From Bacteroidales bacterium (GTDB lineage Bacteria; Bacteroidota; Bacteroidia; Bacteroidales; GCA-2748055), in contig JAGLOO010000015.1 of assembly GCA_023138875.1 (NCBI GenBank), positions 1 through 64,000 of the forward strand: 64,000 nt of DNA, in the 5' to 3' direction. Under the pieces are notes generated by a model. That model worked only from the letters and a program-made list of their open reading frames with translations, was not told where the DNA came from and did no database searches. The first letter of the stretch is position 1. Every line of letters begins with the position of its first letter. The translations under genes and the position numbers were made by a program. Shown in pieces: positions 17,716 to 27,325 of the stretch.

Positions 17716-18789
17716 ATGGCCAGCAAGCTTAACCCATCGGACAAACAGGAGAACAATTATGTAAATATTGCGATCGACCTTGTTTTGAAGGTAGGAGCAC
17801 TGTTCCTCGTTGTTTTTCTTTGTTTTAAGATAATCAATCCATTCATTAGTATTCTTCTCTGGGGTCTTATTATTGCAATAATCCTTTTCCCCCTTTTTCA
17901 GAGGCTGAACCATTGGCTTGGAGAAAGAATAAAGCTTTCATCCCTGATTATCATGGTTATAGGACTCTCACTGCTTGTTTTACCGAGCGTATGGCTTGTA
18001 AACCAGCTGGTGGATGGTGTAAAAATTCTGGCAGATAGTTTTCAGGAAGGCAATCTGACAATCCCTGTTCCTCCTGAATCTGTTTCAGATTGGCCGCTCA
18101 TTGGTCAGTGGCTTTATGGTCATTGGTTAGGATTGTCTGAAGACTTTGGAGAATCGGTGAAGGGATTCATGCCTCAGATAACAGCCTGGGGGGAAAAATT
18201 ACTGAGCGCTCTTGCCAATACCGGCCTCGGAATACTGCAGTTTGCCGTGTCAATCATTATTGCAGGTATTTTCCTGATATTTTTCGAGAAGGGGTCTAAT
18301 TCAGGCAGGAAGATATTTCAAAAGGTTGTTGGCGATCGGGGGGAAGAGTTTCTAAATGTTTCTCTGGTGACAATTCGCAATGTGGCTGCCGGAGTACTTG
18401 GTGTTGCCATTATTCAGTCGACTTTGATAGGTGTTGGATTATTCTTTGCAAATATACCCCTTGCTGCGGTCTGGATCATAGTAGTGCTTGTTATGTCCAT
18501 AGCGCAAATACCGGTACTATTGTTCAATATACCATTGATCATATATCTTTTTGCATTTTTGGATCCACTACCCGCAGTATTATGGTCGGTCTATTTTATT
18601 ATCATGGGGCTGATTGATAACATTCTTAAACCCATTATCATGGGAAAAGGATCAGATGTTCCCATGCTGGTTATTTTCTTGGGCGCTATTGGTGGATTTA
18701 TGGCCTTCGGATTCATAGGATTATTCCTGGGCGCAATCATACTCTCTCTTGCCTATAAACTTTATGTGACATGGGTATCTTATGAATGA
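17716..18789 (+). CDS. AI-2E family transporter
   Basis: A 357-residue polytopic membrane protein of the AI-2E/PerM family. It has two N-terminal helices, a soluble amphipathic segment around residues 100-165 and a cluster of C-terminal helices that includes the conserved stretch VYFIIMGLIDNILKPIIMGK, then GAIGGFMAFGFIGLFLGA. Members have been linked to autoinducer-2 export, Na+/H+ antiport or lipid movement, so the substrate cannot be assigned. The stop overlaps the start of the next gene by eight bases, which indicates a two-gene operon. It interrupts the two metal-efflux systems without an obvious functional link. Confidence 0.9.
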   Translation: MASKLNPSDKQENNYVNIAIDLVLKVGALFLVVFLCFKIINPFISILLWGLIIAIILFPLFQRLNHWLGERIKLSSLIIMVIGLSLLVLPSVWLVNQLVDGVKILADSFQEGNLTIPVPPESVSDWPLIGQWLYGHWLGLSEDFGESVKGFMPQITAWGEKLLSALANTGLGILQFAVSIIIAGIFLIFFEKGSNSGRKIFQKVVGDRGEEFLNVSLVTIRNVAAGVLGVAIIQSTLIGVGLFFANIPLAAVWIIVVLVMSIAQIPVLLFNIPLIIYLFAFLDPLPAVLWSVYFIIMGLIDNILKPIIMGKGSDVPMLVIFLGAIGGFMAFGFIGLFLGAIILSLAYKLYVTWVSYE

Positions 18790-19573
18790 AATAATGAAGC
18801 TAATATTTCTATCGGATACAAAGGCCAGGCAAAATTTTCAGTCGGAGCATGGACTCTCCTTTTATATTGAAGGGGATCAAAAAAAGATCCTCTTCGATAC
18901 AGGAGCTTCAAATGTATTTCTGAAGAACGCTGAAAAGCTAGGGCTGGACCTGGATTCCGTTGACATGGTTGTTTTGAGTCATGGACACTTTGACCATGGG
19001 GATGGTTTACAATTTATAGATCAAAAAACATTGATTTGCCATCCCGGGTGCTTTGTCAAACGATACCGCAAACATGGATCCGGAAACATAGGTCTGGCCC
19101 TATCAAAATCGGAAATACAAAGCAAGTTTGATCTTTCTTTATCCAAAGAATCCTTGCAACTGTCACAGCATCTGTTTTTTCTTGGTGAAATACCCAGGAT
19201 CAATGACTTCGAAGCCAGAAAAACAAAATTTATTCTGGAAGGCGGAGAAGAAGATTTTATATTGGATGATTCCGGATTGGCATGCATTACCGAACGTGGA
19301 CTGGTGGTGATTTCAGGGTGTGCTCATTCGGGAATTTGTAATATGATCGAACATGCAAAAAAAGTTACAGGTATCAGACAAGTTGAAGCCGTCATCGGTG
19401 GATTTCATTTAAAAATCCTGGATAATCAAACACATAAGACCATTAAATATTTGAAAGAAACGGGAGCTTCAAAGGTATTTCCCTCTCACTGTACCATGGA
19501 TCCGGCGTTGAGTCTTTTTTATGATGAGTTCGGACGGAATGAAGTAATTGCAGGGACTGAAATCTTTTTTTAG
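18782..19573 (+). CDS. Metallo-beta-lactamase-fold hydrolase
   Basis: A 263-residue MBL-fold protein with the metal-binding motif HGHFDH (His67, His69, Asp71, His72), further ligands in CAHSG and GGFHL, and a C-terminal FPSHCT. The pattern resembles the group containing archaeal dihydropterin-phosphate synthase-like enzymes (COG1237), but the substrate is not predictable. An in-frame ATG at residue 5 (18794) is an alternative start. It is translationally coupled to the AI-2E permease. It could hydrolyse a small molecule handled by that permease, which is only inferred from the overlap. Confidence 0.88.
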   Translation: MNEIMKLIFLSDTKARQNFQSEHGLSFYIEGDQKKILFDTGASNVFLKNAEKLGLDLDSVDMVVLSHGHFDHGDGLQFIDQKTLICHPGCFVKRYRKHGSGNIGLALSKSEIQSKFDLSLSKESLQLSQHLFFLGEIPRINDFEARKTKFILEGGEEDFILDDSGLACITERGLVVISGCAHSGICNMIEHAKKVTGIRQVEAVIGGFHLKILDNQTHKTIKYLKETGASKVFPSHCTMDPALSLFYDEFGRNEVIAGTEIFF

Positions 19574-19647
19574 CCCTGTCCCATCCAGCCCGTCTTGGCC
19601 ATTTTGAATCCTGCGAGGAGAGTCAATACAACAATTTTAAAGTAGAA

Positions 19648-19669
19648 TTGTTAACCAAATGGTTTACAA
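19648..19669 (+). promoter_or_regulatory. 22-bp inverted repeat before the HMA-AraC gene
   Basis: TTGTTAACCA and TGGTTTACAA flank AA and match as an inverted repeat with one mismatch, 27 bases before the regulator's ATG. It is a plausible operator, perhaps for autoregulation. The half-site TTGTAAAC resembles the TGTAACA repeats found downstream of the same gene. Confidence 0.5.
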
Positions 19670-19696
19670 TCTGATAAAGAGTTATATTCTGTTTTT

Positions 19697-20269
19697 ATGT
19701 CTTCTACAAACCTGCATATAAAACACATGGTTTGCAACAGGTGCATTAAAGTTGTAAATGAAGAGCTCACAGGCCAGGGTTATACAGTAAAATCAATTGA
19801 ACTGGGAGAGGTTGTGCTGAAGGAACAGGTTGATGAGCCGGGAATGGATAGAATCAGGCAGGTATTGTCCCATAATGGATTTGAGCTGATCGATGACAAG
19901 AAAAGCCGGATTATCAACAGGATCAAAACCCTGATCATTGAATACATACATCATGACAGGGAAAACCCTGACCGTTTCAATCTGTCTGATTTACTGGCCC
20001 GGGAAATCAATCACGATTATTCCTATCTAAGCCATCTGTTTTCCTCTGTTGAGGGCATAACCATTGAAAAATATCTGATCCGGCAGAAAGTGGAAAAAGT
20101 AAAAGAGTTGCTGGTGTATGATCAACTAACACTGAATGAGATTGCATACCAGCTGGATTATAGCAGTGTACAGCATCTATCCAACCAGTTCAAGAAGATC
20201 ACAGGATTATCTCCATCTCACTTTCGAAACATCAAGCAGATAAAAAGAAAACCACTGGATCGGGTGTAG
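19697..20269 (+). CDS. HMA-like/AraC fusion transcription regulator
   Basis: A 190-residue regulator. Residues 1-75 resemble a heavy-metal-associated (HMA) domain, with the metal-binding pair in MVCNRC (Cys13, Cys16) and an alternating strand-helix pattern. Residues about 90-185 are an AraC-type double helix-turn-helix (DYSYLSHLFSSVEG, then LNEIAYQLDYSSVQHLSNQF and ITGLSPSHFR). Direct metal sensing through the Cys pair is the natural inference. Its position just before a HYC_CC_PP protein and a Cus-type efflux operon makes those genes likely targets. It is short for an AraC protein because it lacks the usual sugar-binding domain. Confidence 0.88.
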   Translation: MSSTNLHIKHMVCNRCIKVVNEELTGQGYTVKSIELGEVVLKEQVDEPGMDRIRQVLSHNGFELIDDKKSRIINRIKTLIIEYIHHDRENPDRFNLSDLLAREINHDYSYLSHLFSSVEGITIEKYLIRQKVEKVKELLVYDQLTLNEIAYQLDYSSVQHLSNQFKKITGLSPSHFRNIKQIKRKPLDRV

Positions 20270-20281
20270 TTCCAAAAACTT

Positions 20282-20309
20282 TGTAACACTTTTCTGAAAT
20301 TGTGTAACA
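20282..20309 (+). promoter_or_regulatory. Direct repeats TGTAACA at 21-bp spacing
   Basis: TGTAACA occurs at 20282-20288 and 20303-20309, exactly two helical turns apart, between the AraC-type gene and the HYC_CC_PP gene. AraC proteins typically bind such same-face direct repeats upstream of the promoter they activate. The start codon of the next gene follows about 50 bases later. The repeats also overlap a weak inverted repeat (TTGTAACAC/GTGTAACAA), so an attenuator-like stem was considered. Confidence 0.5.
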
Positions 20310-20359
20310 ATTATTTACTAAATATGTTTTTAATTTGCAGTAGATAAGGGAATTAAGAA

Positions 20360-20782
20360 ATGATCCGTAAAATTTTCCATATGGTGCTGGCCATATTGGT
20401 TCTCATGTTAACCACAGGATGGACCATTAATGTGCATTATTGCCACGACGAACTGGTGGATGTTGGGGTCAATGCTCCGGCTAAAAGTTGTTGTGATGGT
20501 CCGTCCGGCGATTCTGCCTGTCAGTCCGGTTCCATGATCGGTCAAAAAAATCATTGCGAGTATGAAACATTTAGTGTGGAATCCACCGATCAATTTTTCA
20601 TTTCCTCGTTCTCGTTTGAATTCAATGACAATCATCAGATTGATTTAACTCATCACTATCAAACAATAGATGAATTCCCGGGTACACTTATAAGCAGTAT
20701 CATTTACAAATTTCCCGGTAATAAAATACCTCCTTCTAAGAAGAAAGACATCCTTTCCAGAATCCAGTCTTATATTATTTGA
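20360..20782 (+). CDS. HYC_CC_PP family small exported protein
   Basis: A 140-residue protein with an N-terminal hydrophobic segment and the three features for which this Bacteroidetes family is named: HYC (residues 26-28), CC (44-45) and PP near the C-terminus (KIPPSKKKD). Additional Cys and His residues (SACQSGSM, NHCEYE) suggest metal binding or disulfides in the periplasm. Function is unknown, but such genes often lie beside copper/silver efflux genes, as here. It is probably controlled by the HMA-AraC regulator upstream. The following 153 bases before the pump gene hold no gene that I can see. Confidence 0.82.
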   Translation: MIRKIFHMVLAILVLMLTTGWTINVHYCHDELVDVGVNAPAKSCCDGPSGDSACQSGSMIGQKNHCEYETFSVESTDQFFISSFSFEFNDNHQIDLTHHYQTIDEFPGTLISSIIYKFPGNKIPPSKKKDILSRIQSYII

Positions 20783-20935
20783 GCGCCCTCCCGGGCAGTC
20801 CATAATGCAGTCAGCTTAATGACATACCATACCCGTCATTGATGCAGTGGCTTGGCATATCAATTCCTTTTATCCTTCCAGTTTAGATGCCCGGTCGTGT
20901 AATTGGAGAGAATCAAATAATTAAACATATTTCGC

Positions 20936-23900
20936 ATGATTAACAAATTCATAAAATTCTTCCTGGAAAACAGGCTGTTGACCCTCCTGCTGCTCTTTAT
21001 ATTCGTAGGATGGGGTATCATTACAGCGCCATTTGACTGGCAAACAGGACTATTCCCGCGCGACCCGGTACCTGTAGATGCCATTCCCGATATCGGTGAA
21101 AATCAACAGATCGTATATACAGAGTGGCAGGGCCGGTCACCCCAGGATATTGAAGATCAAATTTCATATCCCCTGACCACCTCTTTACTGGGTATACCGG
21201 GCGTGAAAACCATCAGGAGCAACTCCATATTCGGCGTATCCAGTATCTATATCATCTTTGAAGAGGATGTAGAATTCTACTGGAGCCGGACGCGCATACT
21301 GGAAAAATTAAACTCTCTGCCAAACGGAACACTTCCTGAAGATGTAACACCAGCCCTGGGTCCCGACGCAACGGCCCTGGGACAGGTCTACTGGTATACC
21401 CTTGAGGGAAGGGATAAGGAAGGAAGGCCGGCAGGAGGCTGGGATCCGCATGAGTTGCGCACCATTCAGGATTTTCAGGTGCGTTACTCATTAACCGCAG
21501 CGGAAGGTGTTTCTGAGGTGGCTTCCATTGGCGGATTTATAAAAGAATACCAGGTGGACATCGATCCCAATGCCATGAAGGCCCATGGGCTGAATGTATC
21601 TCAGATCATGGCAGCGGTCAAAAACAGCAACCTGGACATCGGGGCACGTACCATTGAATTTAACCGTGTCGAATACCTGGTGCGCGTCCTGGGGTATATA
21701 AAGAATCTTGAAGACCTCGAAAAAAGTGTGGTTGCTGTCAGGAACAATGTCCCCATCCGGCTGAAAGATGTAGCCAGAATAAATTATGGTCCGGCAACCC
21801 GTCGCGGGGGTTTGGACAAAGGTGGTTCTGAGGCGGTAGGAGGCGTGGTGGTGGCCCGTTACGGCGCCAATCCGCTGCACACTATTGACAATGTAAAAGC
21901 CAAAATAGAGGAAATTGCTCCCGGCCTTCCTTCAAAAATCCTGGAAGACGGCACCGTTTCCAAGGTGACAATCGTTCCGTTTTACGATCGGACAGGATTG
22001 ATCAAAGAGACATTAGGTACACTGGAAGCAGCCATATCACTGGAATTGCTTATCAGCATCCTTGTTGTTATCGTGCTGGTACTTAACCTCAGGGCTTCAT
22101 TTTTGATTTCAAGCCTGTTGCCCGTTGGGGTGCTGATCGCGTTTATTGCCATGCGTCGATTCGGGGTCGATGCAAATATTGTTGCACTTTCAGGAATTGC
22201 TATTTCCATTGGTGTAATGGTGGATGTGGGGGTGGTTTTCACCGAAAACATCATCCGGCATCTGGAAATGCCGGATAATATTGCTGCCCGGGGAAAAAAA
22301 TTGCTTCATGTGGTGTACAATGCCACAACGGAAGTGGCAGGAGCGGTTATAACCGCTCTAACAACAACCATTGTCAGCTTTTTGCCCGTTTTTGCCTTGG
22401 AGGCTGCAGAAGGCAAATTGTTTAAACCCCTGGCCTTTACCAAGACCTTTGCCATGCTTGCGGCTCTGTTAATTGGCCTGATCATTATTCCAACCCTTGC
22501 TCACATGGTTTTTTCAATCCGCTTTGGCAAGAACAGGTATAAGAAAATTTTGAATCTGGTGCTGGCCGTAGCCGGGCTGGTTATCTCTTTTGCAACAGGA
22601 TATTATGTGGCACTTGTACTTACAGCTTATGGTCTGAATACCTTCCTGACCGATAAATGGCCCAGGTCAAAAAAGTCCTGGGTGAATAATATCAATATTG
22701 CCATTACAGTGGTGATCATTGTTTTCTTTCTTACAAAAGCATGGATGCCGCTGGGTGCCCAAAACTCATTATTTGCAAATTTCTTATTTGTTATCGCCAT
22801 TGTAGCTGTTGTTTTGGGGATCCTCTCCAGGGTGGTGGCCTTTTATCCGAAGATTTTGAAATGGGCATTAAACAACAAGTGGAAATTCTTGATAACTCCC
22901 GTTTTAATTGTACTGTTTGGGTTCACAGCCTGGCAGGGATTCAATAGTATCTTTGGATTTATGCCCGAATTTGTGAAGAAAACAGGGATTTATGAAGGCC
23001 TTGAAGCTTCCCTGCCGGGCATGGGGAAAGAGTTTATGCCTTCACTTGATGAAGGTTCATTCCTGCTCATGCCCACTACCATGCCGCACTCTGGGATCCA
23101 GGAAAACCTGGAGGTGATCAGAATTCTGGATAAGCGGGTAAATGCTATTCCTGAGGTAGAGAATGTAGTAGGTAAATGGGGGCGAGTAAATTCGGCTCTC
23201 GACCCGGCCCCTACATCCATGTATGAAAACGTGATCAACTACAGACCAGAGTACATCCTCAATGAGAAGGGTCACCGCAAGCGTTTTAAAGTGAATAAGG
23301 ATGGTGCTTTTGAATTGAAAGGCAGAAGCATTTACAATCCAAACCAGGAGGATTTCCGGCTTATTGAAGAAGAAAATCTCATTGAAGATAAAAATGGTAA
23401 ATACTTCCGTCAATGGCGGGATGAGATAAAATCGCCCAATGATATCTGGGACGAGATCATAAAGCAGGCCTCGATACCTGGTTTGACTTCTGCTCCCAAA
23501 TTACAACCCATAGCTACAAGGCTGGTCATGCTTCAAACGGGCATGCGTGCTCCCATGGGAATAAAGGTGTTTGGCCCCGATCCGGAGACCATTGAAAAAG
23601 TGGGGCTTGAACTCGAACAACACCTGAAGCAGGTGGAAGGTGTTTCACCCATGTCGGTATTTGCCGACCGTGTGGTGGGGAAACCCTATCTTGAAATGGA
23701 GATCGACAGAGATGCTATTGCACGTTATGGACTGAGTGTTCTGAATCTGCAAAATGTTTTAAGCGGGGCTGTTGGTGGAATAAAACTTACCACAACTGTA
23801 GAAGGCCGCAAACGCTTTCCAGTACGAATGAGGTATGCCCGTGAATTCAGGGATAATCCCGAGGATTTGAAAAAAATACTCGTCCCGACTCCCTCCGGAG

Positions 23901-24742
23901 CCCAAATACCTCTGGGCGAATTAGTGACAATTAATTATGTGCGTGGACCGCAATTAATCAGAAGTGAAAACACTTTTCTGGTGGCTTATGTCATTTTTGA
24001 TAAAAAAGAAGGATATGCTGAAGTGGATGTGGTTGAAAATGCCCAGGATTATCTGAACGGACTGATGGAATCGGGCGATTTTGAACTGCCCGGGGGAGTT
24101 AGTTATGTATTTACCGGAAATTATGAAAATCAGATCCGCGCCACCAGGCGACTCATGATCGTTGTTCCTATATCACTGATCATCATCTTCCTGGTCCTCT
24201 ATTTCCAGTTCAGGTCTGTTACCTCTACCTCCCTGATCTTTACCGGTATTATCGTTGCCATATCAGGCGGATTTGTGATGCTATGGCTTTACGGACAGCC
24301 CTGGTTCCTGAATGGAAGCCTGGCTGGAATTGGTCTGAGGGACCTGTTCCAGGTCCATACGATAAATCTTAGTGTGGCTGTCTGGGTTGGCTTTATTGCC
24401 CTGTTTGGGGTGGCCACCGATGACGGAGTGCTTATAAGCACCTACATCAAACAATTAATGGATAAGAATAAACCTGAATCGGTAAAAGAGATCCGTGCGG
24501 TTATTCTTGAAGCTGGCTCAAAGCGGGTGCGCCCGGCAATGATGACTACAGCCACGACTATCATTGCATTACTCCCGGTGCTTACTTCTACCGGAAAGGG
24601 TTCCGATATTATGGTTCCAATGGCTATTCCGCTGTTTGGCGGAATGACCATCGAAGTATTGACCATGTTTATGGTTCCGGTACTGTACAGTATGTGGCAG
24701 GAAGGCAGGATTAAACGGGAATTGAAAACACAAAACGCATAA
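20936..24742 (+). CDS. Cu/Ag RND efflux pump CusA-like, system B
   Basis: A 1268-residue HME-RND pump, about 230 residues longer than E. coli CusA. All three substrate-binding Met positions of CusA appear conserved: FLLMPTTMPHSG, APTSMYENVINY and RLVMLQTGMRAPMG. This supports Cu(I)/Ag(I) export. The extra length comes from an insert with additional hydrophobic segments at about residues 540-660 and from a charged periplasmic insert near 770-830. The central helix reads GVMVDVGVVFTEN, diverging from the CusA motif VDAAIVMIEN. It begins an operon with TolC and adaptor genes at gaps of 4 and 2 bases. Confidence 0.93.
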   Translation: MINKFIKFFLENRLLTLLLLFIFVGWGIITAPFDWQTGLFPRDPVPVDAIPDIGENQQIVYTEWQGRSPQDIEDQISYPLTTSLLGIPGVKTIRSNSIFGVSSIYIIFEEDVEFYWSRTRILEKLNSLPNGTLPEDVTPALGPDATALGQVYWYTLEGRDKEGRPAGGWDPHELRTIQDFQVRYSLTAAEGVSEVASIGGFIKEYQVDIDPNAMKAHGLNVSQIMAAVKNSNLDIGARTIEFNRVEYLVRVLGYIKNLEDLEKSVVAVRNNVPIRLKDVARINYGPATRRGGLDKGGSEAVGGVVVARYGANPLHTIDNVKAKIEEIAPGLPSKILEDGTVSKVTIVPFYDRTGLIKETLGTLEAAISLELLISILVVIVLVLNLRASFLISSLLPVGVLIAFIAMRRFGVDANIVALSGIAISIGVMVDVGVVFTENIIRHLEMPDNIAARGKKLLHVVYNATTEVAGAVITALTTTIVSFLPVFALEAAEGKLFKPLAFTKTFAMLAALLIGLIIIPTLAHMVFSIRFGKNRYKKILNLVLAVAGLVISFATGYYVALVLTAYGLNTFLTDKWPRSKKSWVNNINIAITVVIIVFFLTKAWMPLGAQNSLFANFLFVIAIVAVVLGILSRVVAFYPKILKWALNNKWKFLITPVLIVLFGFTAWQGFNSIFGFMPEFVKKTGIYEGLEASLPGMGKEFMPSLDEGSFLLMPTTMPHSGIQENLEVIRILDKRVNAIPEVENVVGKWGRVNSALDPAPTSMYENVINYRPEYILNEKGHRKRFKVNKDGAFELKGRSIYNPNQEDFRLIEEENLIEDKNGKYFRQWRDEIKSPNDIWDEIIKQASIPGLTSAPKLQPIATRLVMLQTGMRAPMGIKVFGPDPETIEKVGLELEQHLKQVEGVSPMSVFADRVVGKPYLEMEIDRDAIARYGLSVLNLQNVLSGAVGGIKLTTTVEGRKRFPVRMRYAREFRDNPEDLKKILVPTPSGAQIPLGELVTINYVRGPQLIRSENTFLVAYVIFDKKEGYAEVDVVENAQDYLNGLMESGDFELPGGVSYVFTGNYENQIRATRRLMIVVPISLIIIFLVLYFQFRSVTSTSLIFTGIIVAISGGFVMLWLYGQPWFLNGSLAGIGLRDLFQVHTINLSVAVWVGFIALFGVATDDGVLISTYIKQLMDKNKPESVKEIRAVILEAGSKRVRPAMMTTATTIIALLPVLTSTGKGSDIMVPMAIPLFGGMTIEVLTMFMVPVLYSMWQEGRIKRELKTQNA

Positions 24743-24746
24743 GATC

Positions 24747-25979
24747 ATGAAAAAACACAGAATGATAACCGGATTGTTCTTCTTGCTGATTTCTTCAATG
24801 GTTTCAGCTCAGGAAGACCTGGAGAGCTATCTGCAGACTGCGGCAGAAAACAATCCGGGGCTGAAGGCAAAGTTTAATGATTACATGGCTGCGCTGGAAG
24901 TAGCTCCACAGCTAAAAGCCCTGCCTGATCTGCAGGTAGCCTTTGCTTATTTTATAAGTCCGGTGGAAACCCGGGTTGGGCCACAGCAGTTCAAGGCTTC
25001 AGCTTCTCAAATGTTTCCCTGGTTTGGAACATTGAAATCGACAGAGAATGTGGCCATTCAGTCGGCCAAAGCAAAGTATGAGATCTTCCTGGAAGCAAAA
25101 TCGAAATTATTTAACGAGGTCAGGTCTACCTATTTCAATATCTATTTCAACAGTAGAGCCATTGAAATAACCAGGGAGAATCTTACCATCCTGGGTACAT
25201 TTCAGAAACTGGCCAACATTAAGGTAGAAGCCGGAAAGGTGTCTGCTGTTGATCAGTACCGGATCGAAATGGAGATTGGTGACCTTGAGAATCAACTGGC
25301 CCTGTTGATTGATAAACAATATGTTCTGGAGGTCATGTTTAATAATCTTCTGAATATTGACGCGGACCTGAAGGTTCAAACACCTGGCATCCTCTGGACC
25401 AATGATATAGCTCTTGGTAAAGAACAGGTATTGGACTCCATCAGGTCCAATAACCACCAGATCCTGGCTCTTTCACTGCAGCAGGAGGCACTCAGTTATA
25501 GAGAGGAGTTGTCCCGCCGACAGGGCAAACCTGATTTTTTAGTAGGGCTTGACTATACCTTTATCGGGCAGGGAACAAATAACCTGGCAGGTAACGATGC
25601 TTTTATTTTCCCCAGGATTGGTATCACCATCCCTCTCTATCGGAACAAGTATAAAGCCATGGTGAACGAGATGGTATATCTTCAGGAAGCCAAGGATTTC
25701 GAGAAAACCGACAAAGTAAACCTCCTGGAAACAATATTGGAAAATGCATGGAAAGACTATCGGTATGGTGACAGAAGAATCCAATTATATATTTCACAAC
25801 TGGAGCTTGCCGGTCAATCTTTGAAATTGCTTGAAACAGAATACGCAACAGGCAAGAATATCTTTGAAGAAATTATCAGAATGGAACGCAAGGTGCTCAA
25901 TTACGGGCTTGAACTGGAAAAAGCAAGATCTGATAAACAAGCCGCCATTTCATTTATCAACTATTTAATGGGAAATTAA
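24747..25979 (+). CDS. TolC-family outer membrane protein, system B
   Basis: A 410-residue outer-membrane factor with a signal peptide (to MVSAQ) and two long helical halves (ENNPGLKAKFNDYMAALE, then ASASQMFPWFGTLK, and later FPRIGITIPLYRNKYKAM). It resembles CusC-type channels that complete tripartite metal efflux. The gene starts four bases after the pump stop and ends two bases before the adaptor start, so the three form one transcript. Length is normal for the family and no truncation is visible. Confidence 0.9.
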   Translation: MKKHRMITGLFFLLISSMVSAQEDLESYLQTAAENNPGLKAKFNDYMAALEVAPQLKALPDLQVAFAYFISPVETRVGPQQFKASASQMFPWFGTLKSTENVAIQSAKAKYEIFLEAKSKLFNEVRSTYFNIYFNSRAIEITRENLTILGTFQKLANIKVEAGKVSAVDQYRIEMEIGDLENQLALLIDKQYVLEVMFNNLLNIDADLKVQTPGILWTNDIALGKEQVLDSIRSNNHQILALSLQQEALSYREELSRRQGKPDFLVGLDYTFIGQGTNNLAGNDAFIFPRIGITIPLYRNKYKAMVNEMVYLQEAKDFEKTDKVNLLETILENAWKDYRYGDRRIQLYISQLELAGQSLKLLETEYATGKNIFEEIIRMERKVLNYGLELEKARSDKQAAISFINYLMGN

Positions 25980-25981
25980 TC

Positions 25982-27325
25982 ATGAAGAATATAATCAGAA
26001 ACATAATAGAGAATTACAAATTAATCATTGGTGTACTGTTCACAGGACTATTTTTAGGGTGGTTGTTTTTCCACCCGTCAGATAACACTCTTCTGCATGA
26101 GAATCATATTGAGGGTCATGAGGATCATGACCATTCAGCTGAGCAGGCCACAATATGGACATGCTCCATGCATCCACAGATCAAACTGGACAAGCCTGGT
26201 CAATGCTCCATATGTGCAATGGATCTCATTCCGTTAACATCCATGCAGTCAGCAGGAAATGATGTTGACCCAAACGAAATTGTCATAACAGAATCAGCTG
26301 CAAAACTGGCGGATATTCAAACCCTGGTGGTTTCCAGGGGGACACCCCAAAAATCGGTCTATCTGCAAGGAAAAGTACATACTGATGAAAGAAACATTGC
26401 AGTGCTCACTGCACGGTTCGGGGGTCGGATTGAAAAGTTATTTGTGAATTTCACCGGTCAGAATGTGCGAAAAGGTGAGAAGTTAGCAACGTTATATTCC
26501 CCCGATCTGATCACCGCCCAGCGGGAGCTTCTCGAAGCTATTTCATTTAAAGAGAGTCGTCCTTCCCTCTACATGGCAGCAAAAGCAAAACTTAAACTGT
26601 GGGATCTTACAGATGATCAAATTGCAGCCATCGAAAATACTGGCGAACCTCAGCATTACTTCGATGTATTGTCGCCTATTTCGGGAACCGTCATGGTCCG
26701 GCATGTGGCCCTGGGCGACTATATTAAGGAGGGCTCTGCATTATTTCAGGTAACCGATCTGACGAAAGTCTGGGTAATGTTCGATGCCTATGAAAGTGAT
26801 TTGTCATGGATCAAAAAAGGTGACCATGTTGGATTAACCATACAATCACTTCCCGGTAAATCATTTGAAAGTAAGGTTACATACATAGACCCGTTTATAG
26901 ACCCAAAAACAAGGGTTGCAAAGGTAAGGATCGAATTGGCCAATCCCGGATTAAAATTAAAACCAGAAATGTTTGCTAGCGGAGTATTGCACTCTGATAT
27001 AGCTGAATCCTCCGATCAATTGCTTATTCCAAAATCCTCCATTCTCTGGACTGGGAAAAGGGCTGTGGTTTATGTGAGCGTTCCTGACAGGAAATCGCCT
27101 TCATTTCTATATCGTGAAATTACATTAGGTCCGGAAGCGGGGAACTACTATGTGGTAGCAGACGGATTAATTGAAGGCGAAAAAATTGCTGTAAACGGTG
27201 TCTTTAAAATTGACGCAGCTGCTCAGTTGGAAGGAAAACCAAGCATGATGAATCCCGGAGGCGGAGAAGTCTCTCTGGGGCACAACCATGGCGCCATGGG
27301 TACAGAAACCGGAGAAGACCATTGA
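25982..27325 (+). CDS. CusB-like periplasmic adaptor with HMBD domain, system B
   Basis: A 447-residue membrane-fusion protein: N-terminal anchor (about residues 15-34), a His-rich stretch (HIEGHEDHDHS), a heavy-metal-binding domain with CSMHPQI and PGQCSICAMDL, then lipoyl, coiled-coil (ERNIAVLTARFGGRIEKLF) and beta-barrel domains, and a short HNHGAMGTETGEDH tail. The HMBD Cys/Met motif is typical of Cu/Ag adaptors and agrees with the Met triad of the pump. It should take metal from the periplasm and pass it to the pump-channel complex. No separate CusF gene is visible; the HMBD may replace it. Confidence 0.92.
   Translation: MKNIIRNIIENYKLIIGVLFTGLFLGWLFFHPSDNTLLHENHIEGHEDHDHSAEQATIWTCSMHPQIKLDKPGQCSICAMDLIPLTSMQSAGNDVDPNEIVITESAAKLADIQTLVVSRGTPQKSVYLQGKVHTDERNIAVLTARFGGRIEKLFVNFTGQNVRKGEKLATLYSPDLITAQRELLEAISFKESRPSLYMAAKAKLKLWDLTDDQIAAIENTGEPQHYFDVLSPISGTVMVRHVALGDYIKEGSALFQVTDLTKVWVMFDAYESDLSWIKKGDHVGLTIQSLPGKSFESKVTYIDPFIDPKTRVAKVRIELANPGLKLKPEMFASGVLHSDIAESSDQLLIPKSSILWTGKRAVVYVSVPDRKSPSFLYREITLGPEAGNYYVVADGLIEGEKIAVNGVFKIDAAAQLEGKPSMMNPGGGEVSLGHNHGAMGTETGEDH

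Noticed and set aside
17590-17913. Minus-strand 107-codon reading frame overlapping the AI-2E permease
   Set aside because: It overlaps a well-supported gene on the other strand and its translation has no recognisable family; it is a frame shadow.
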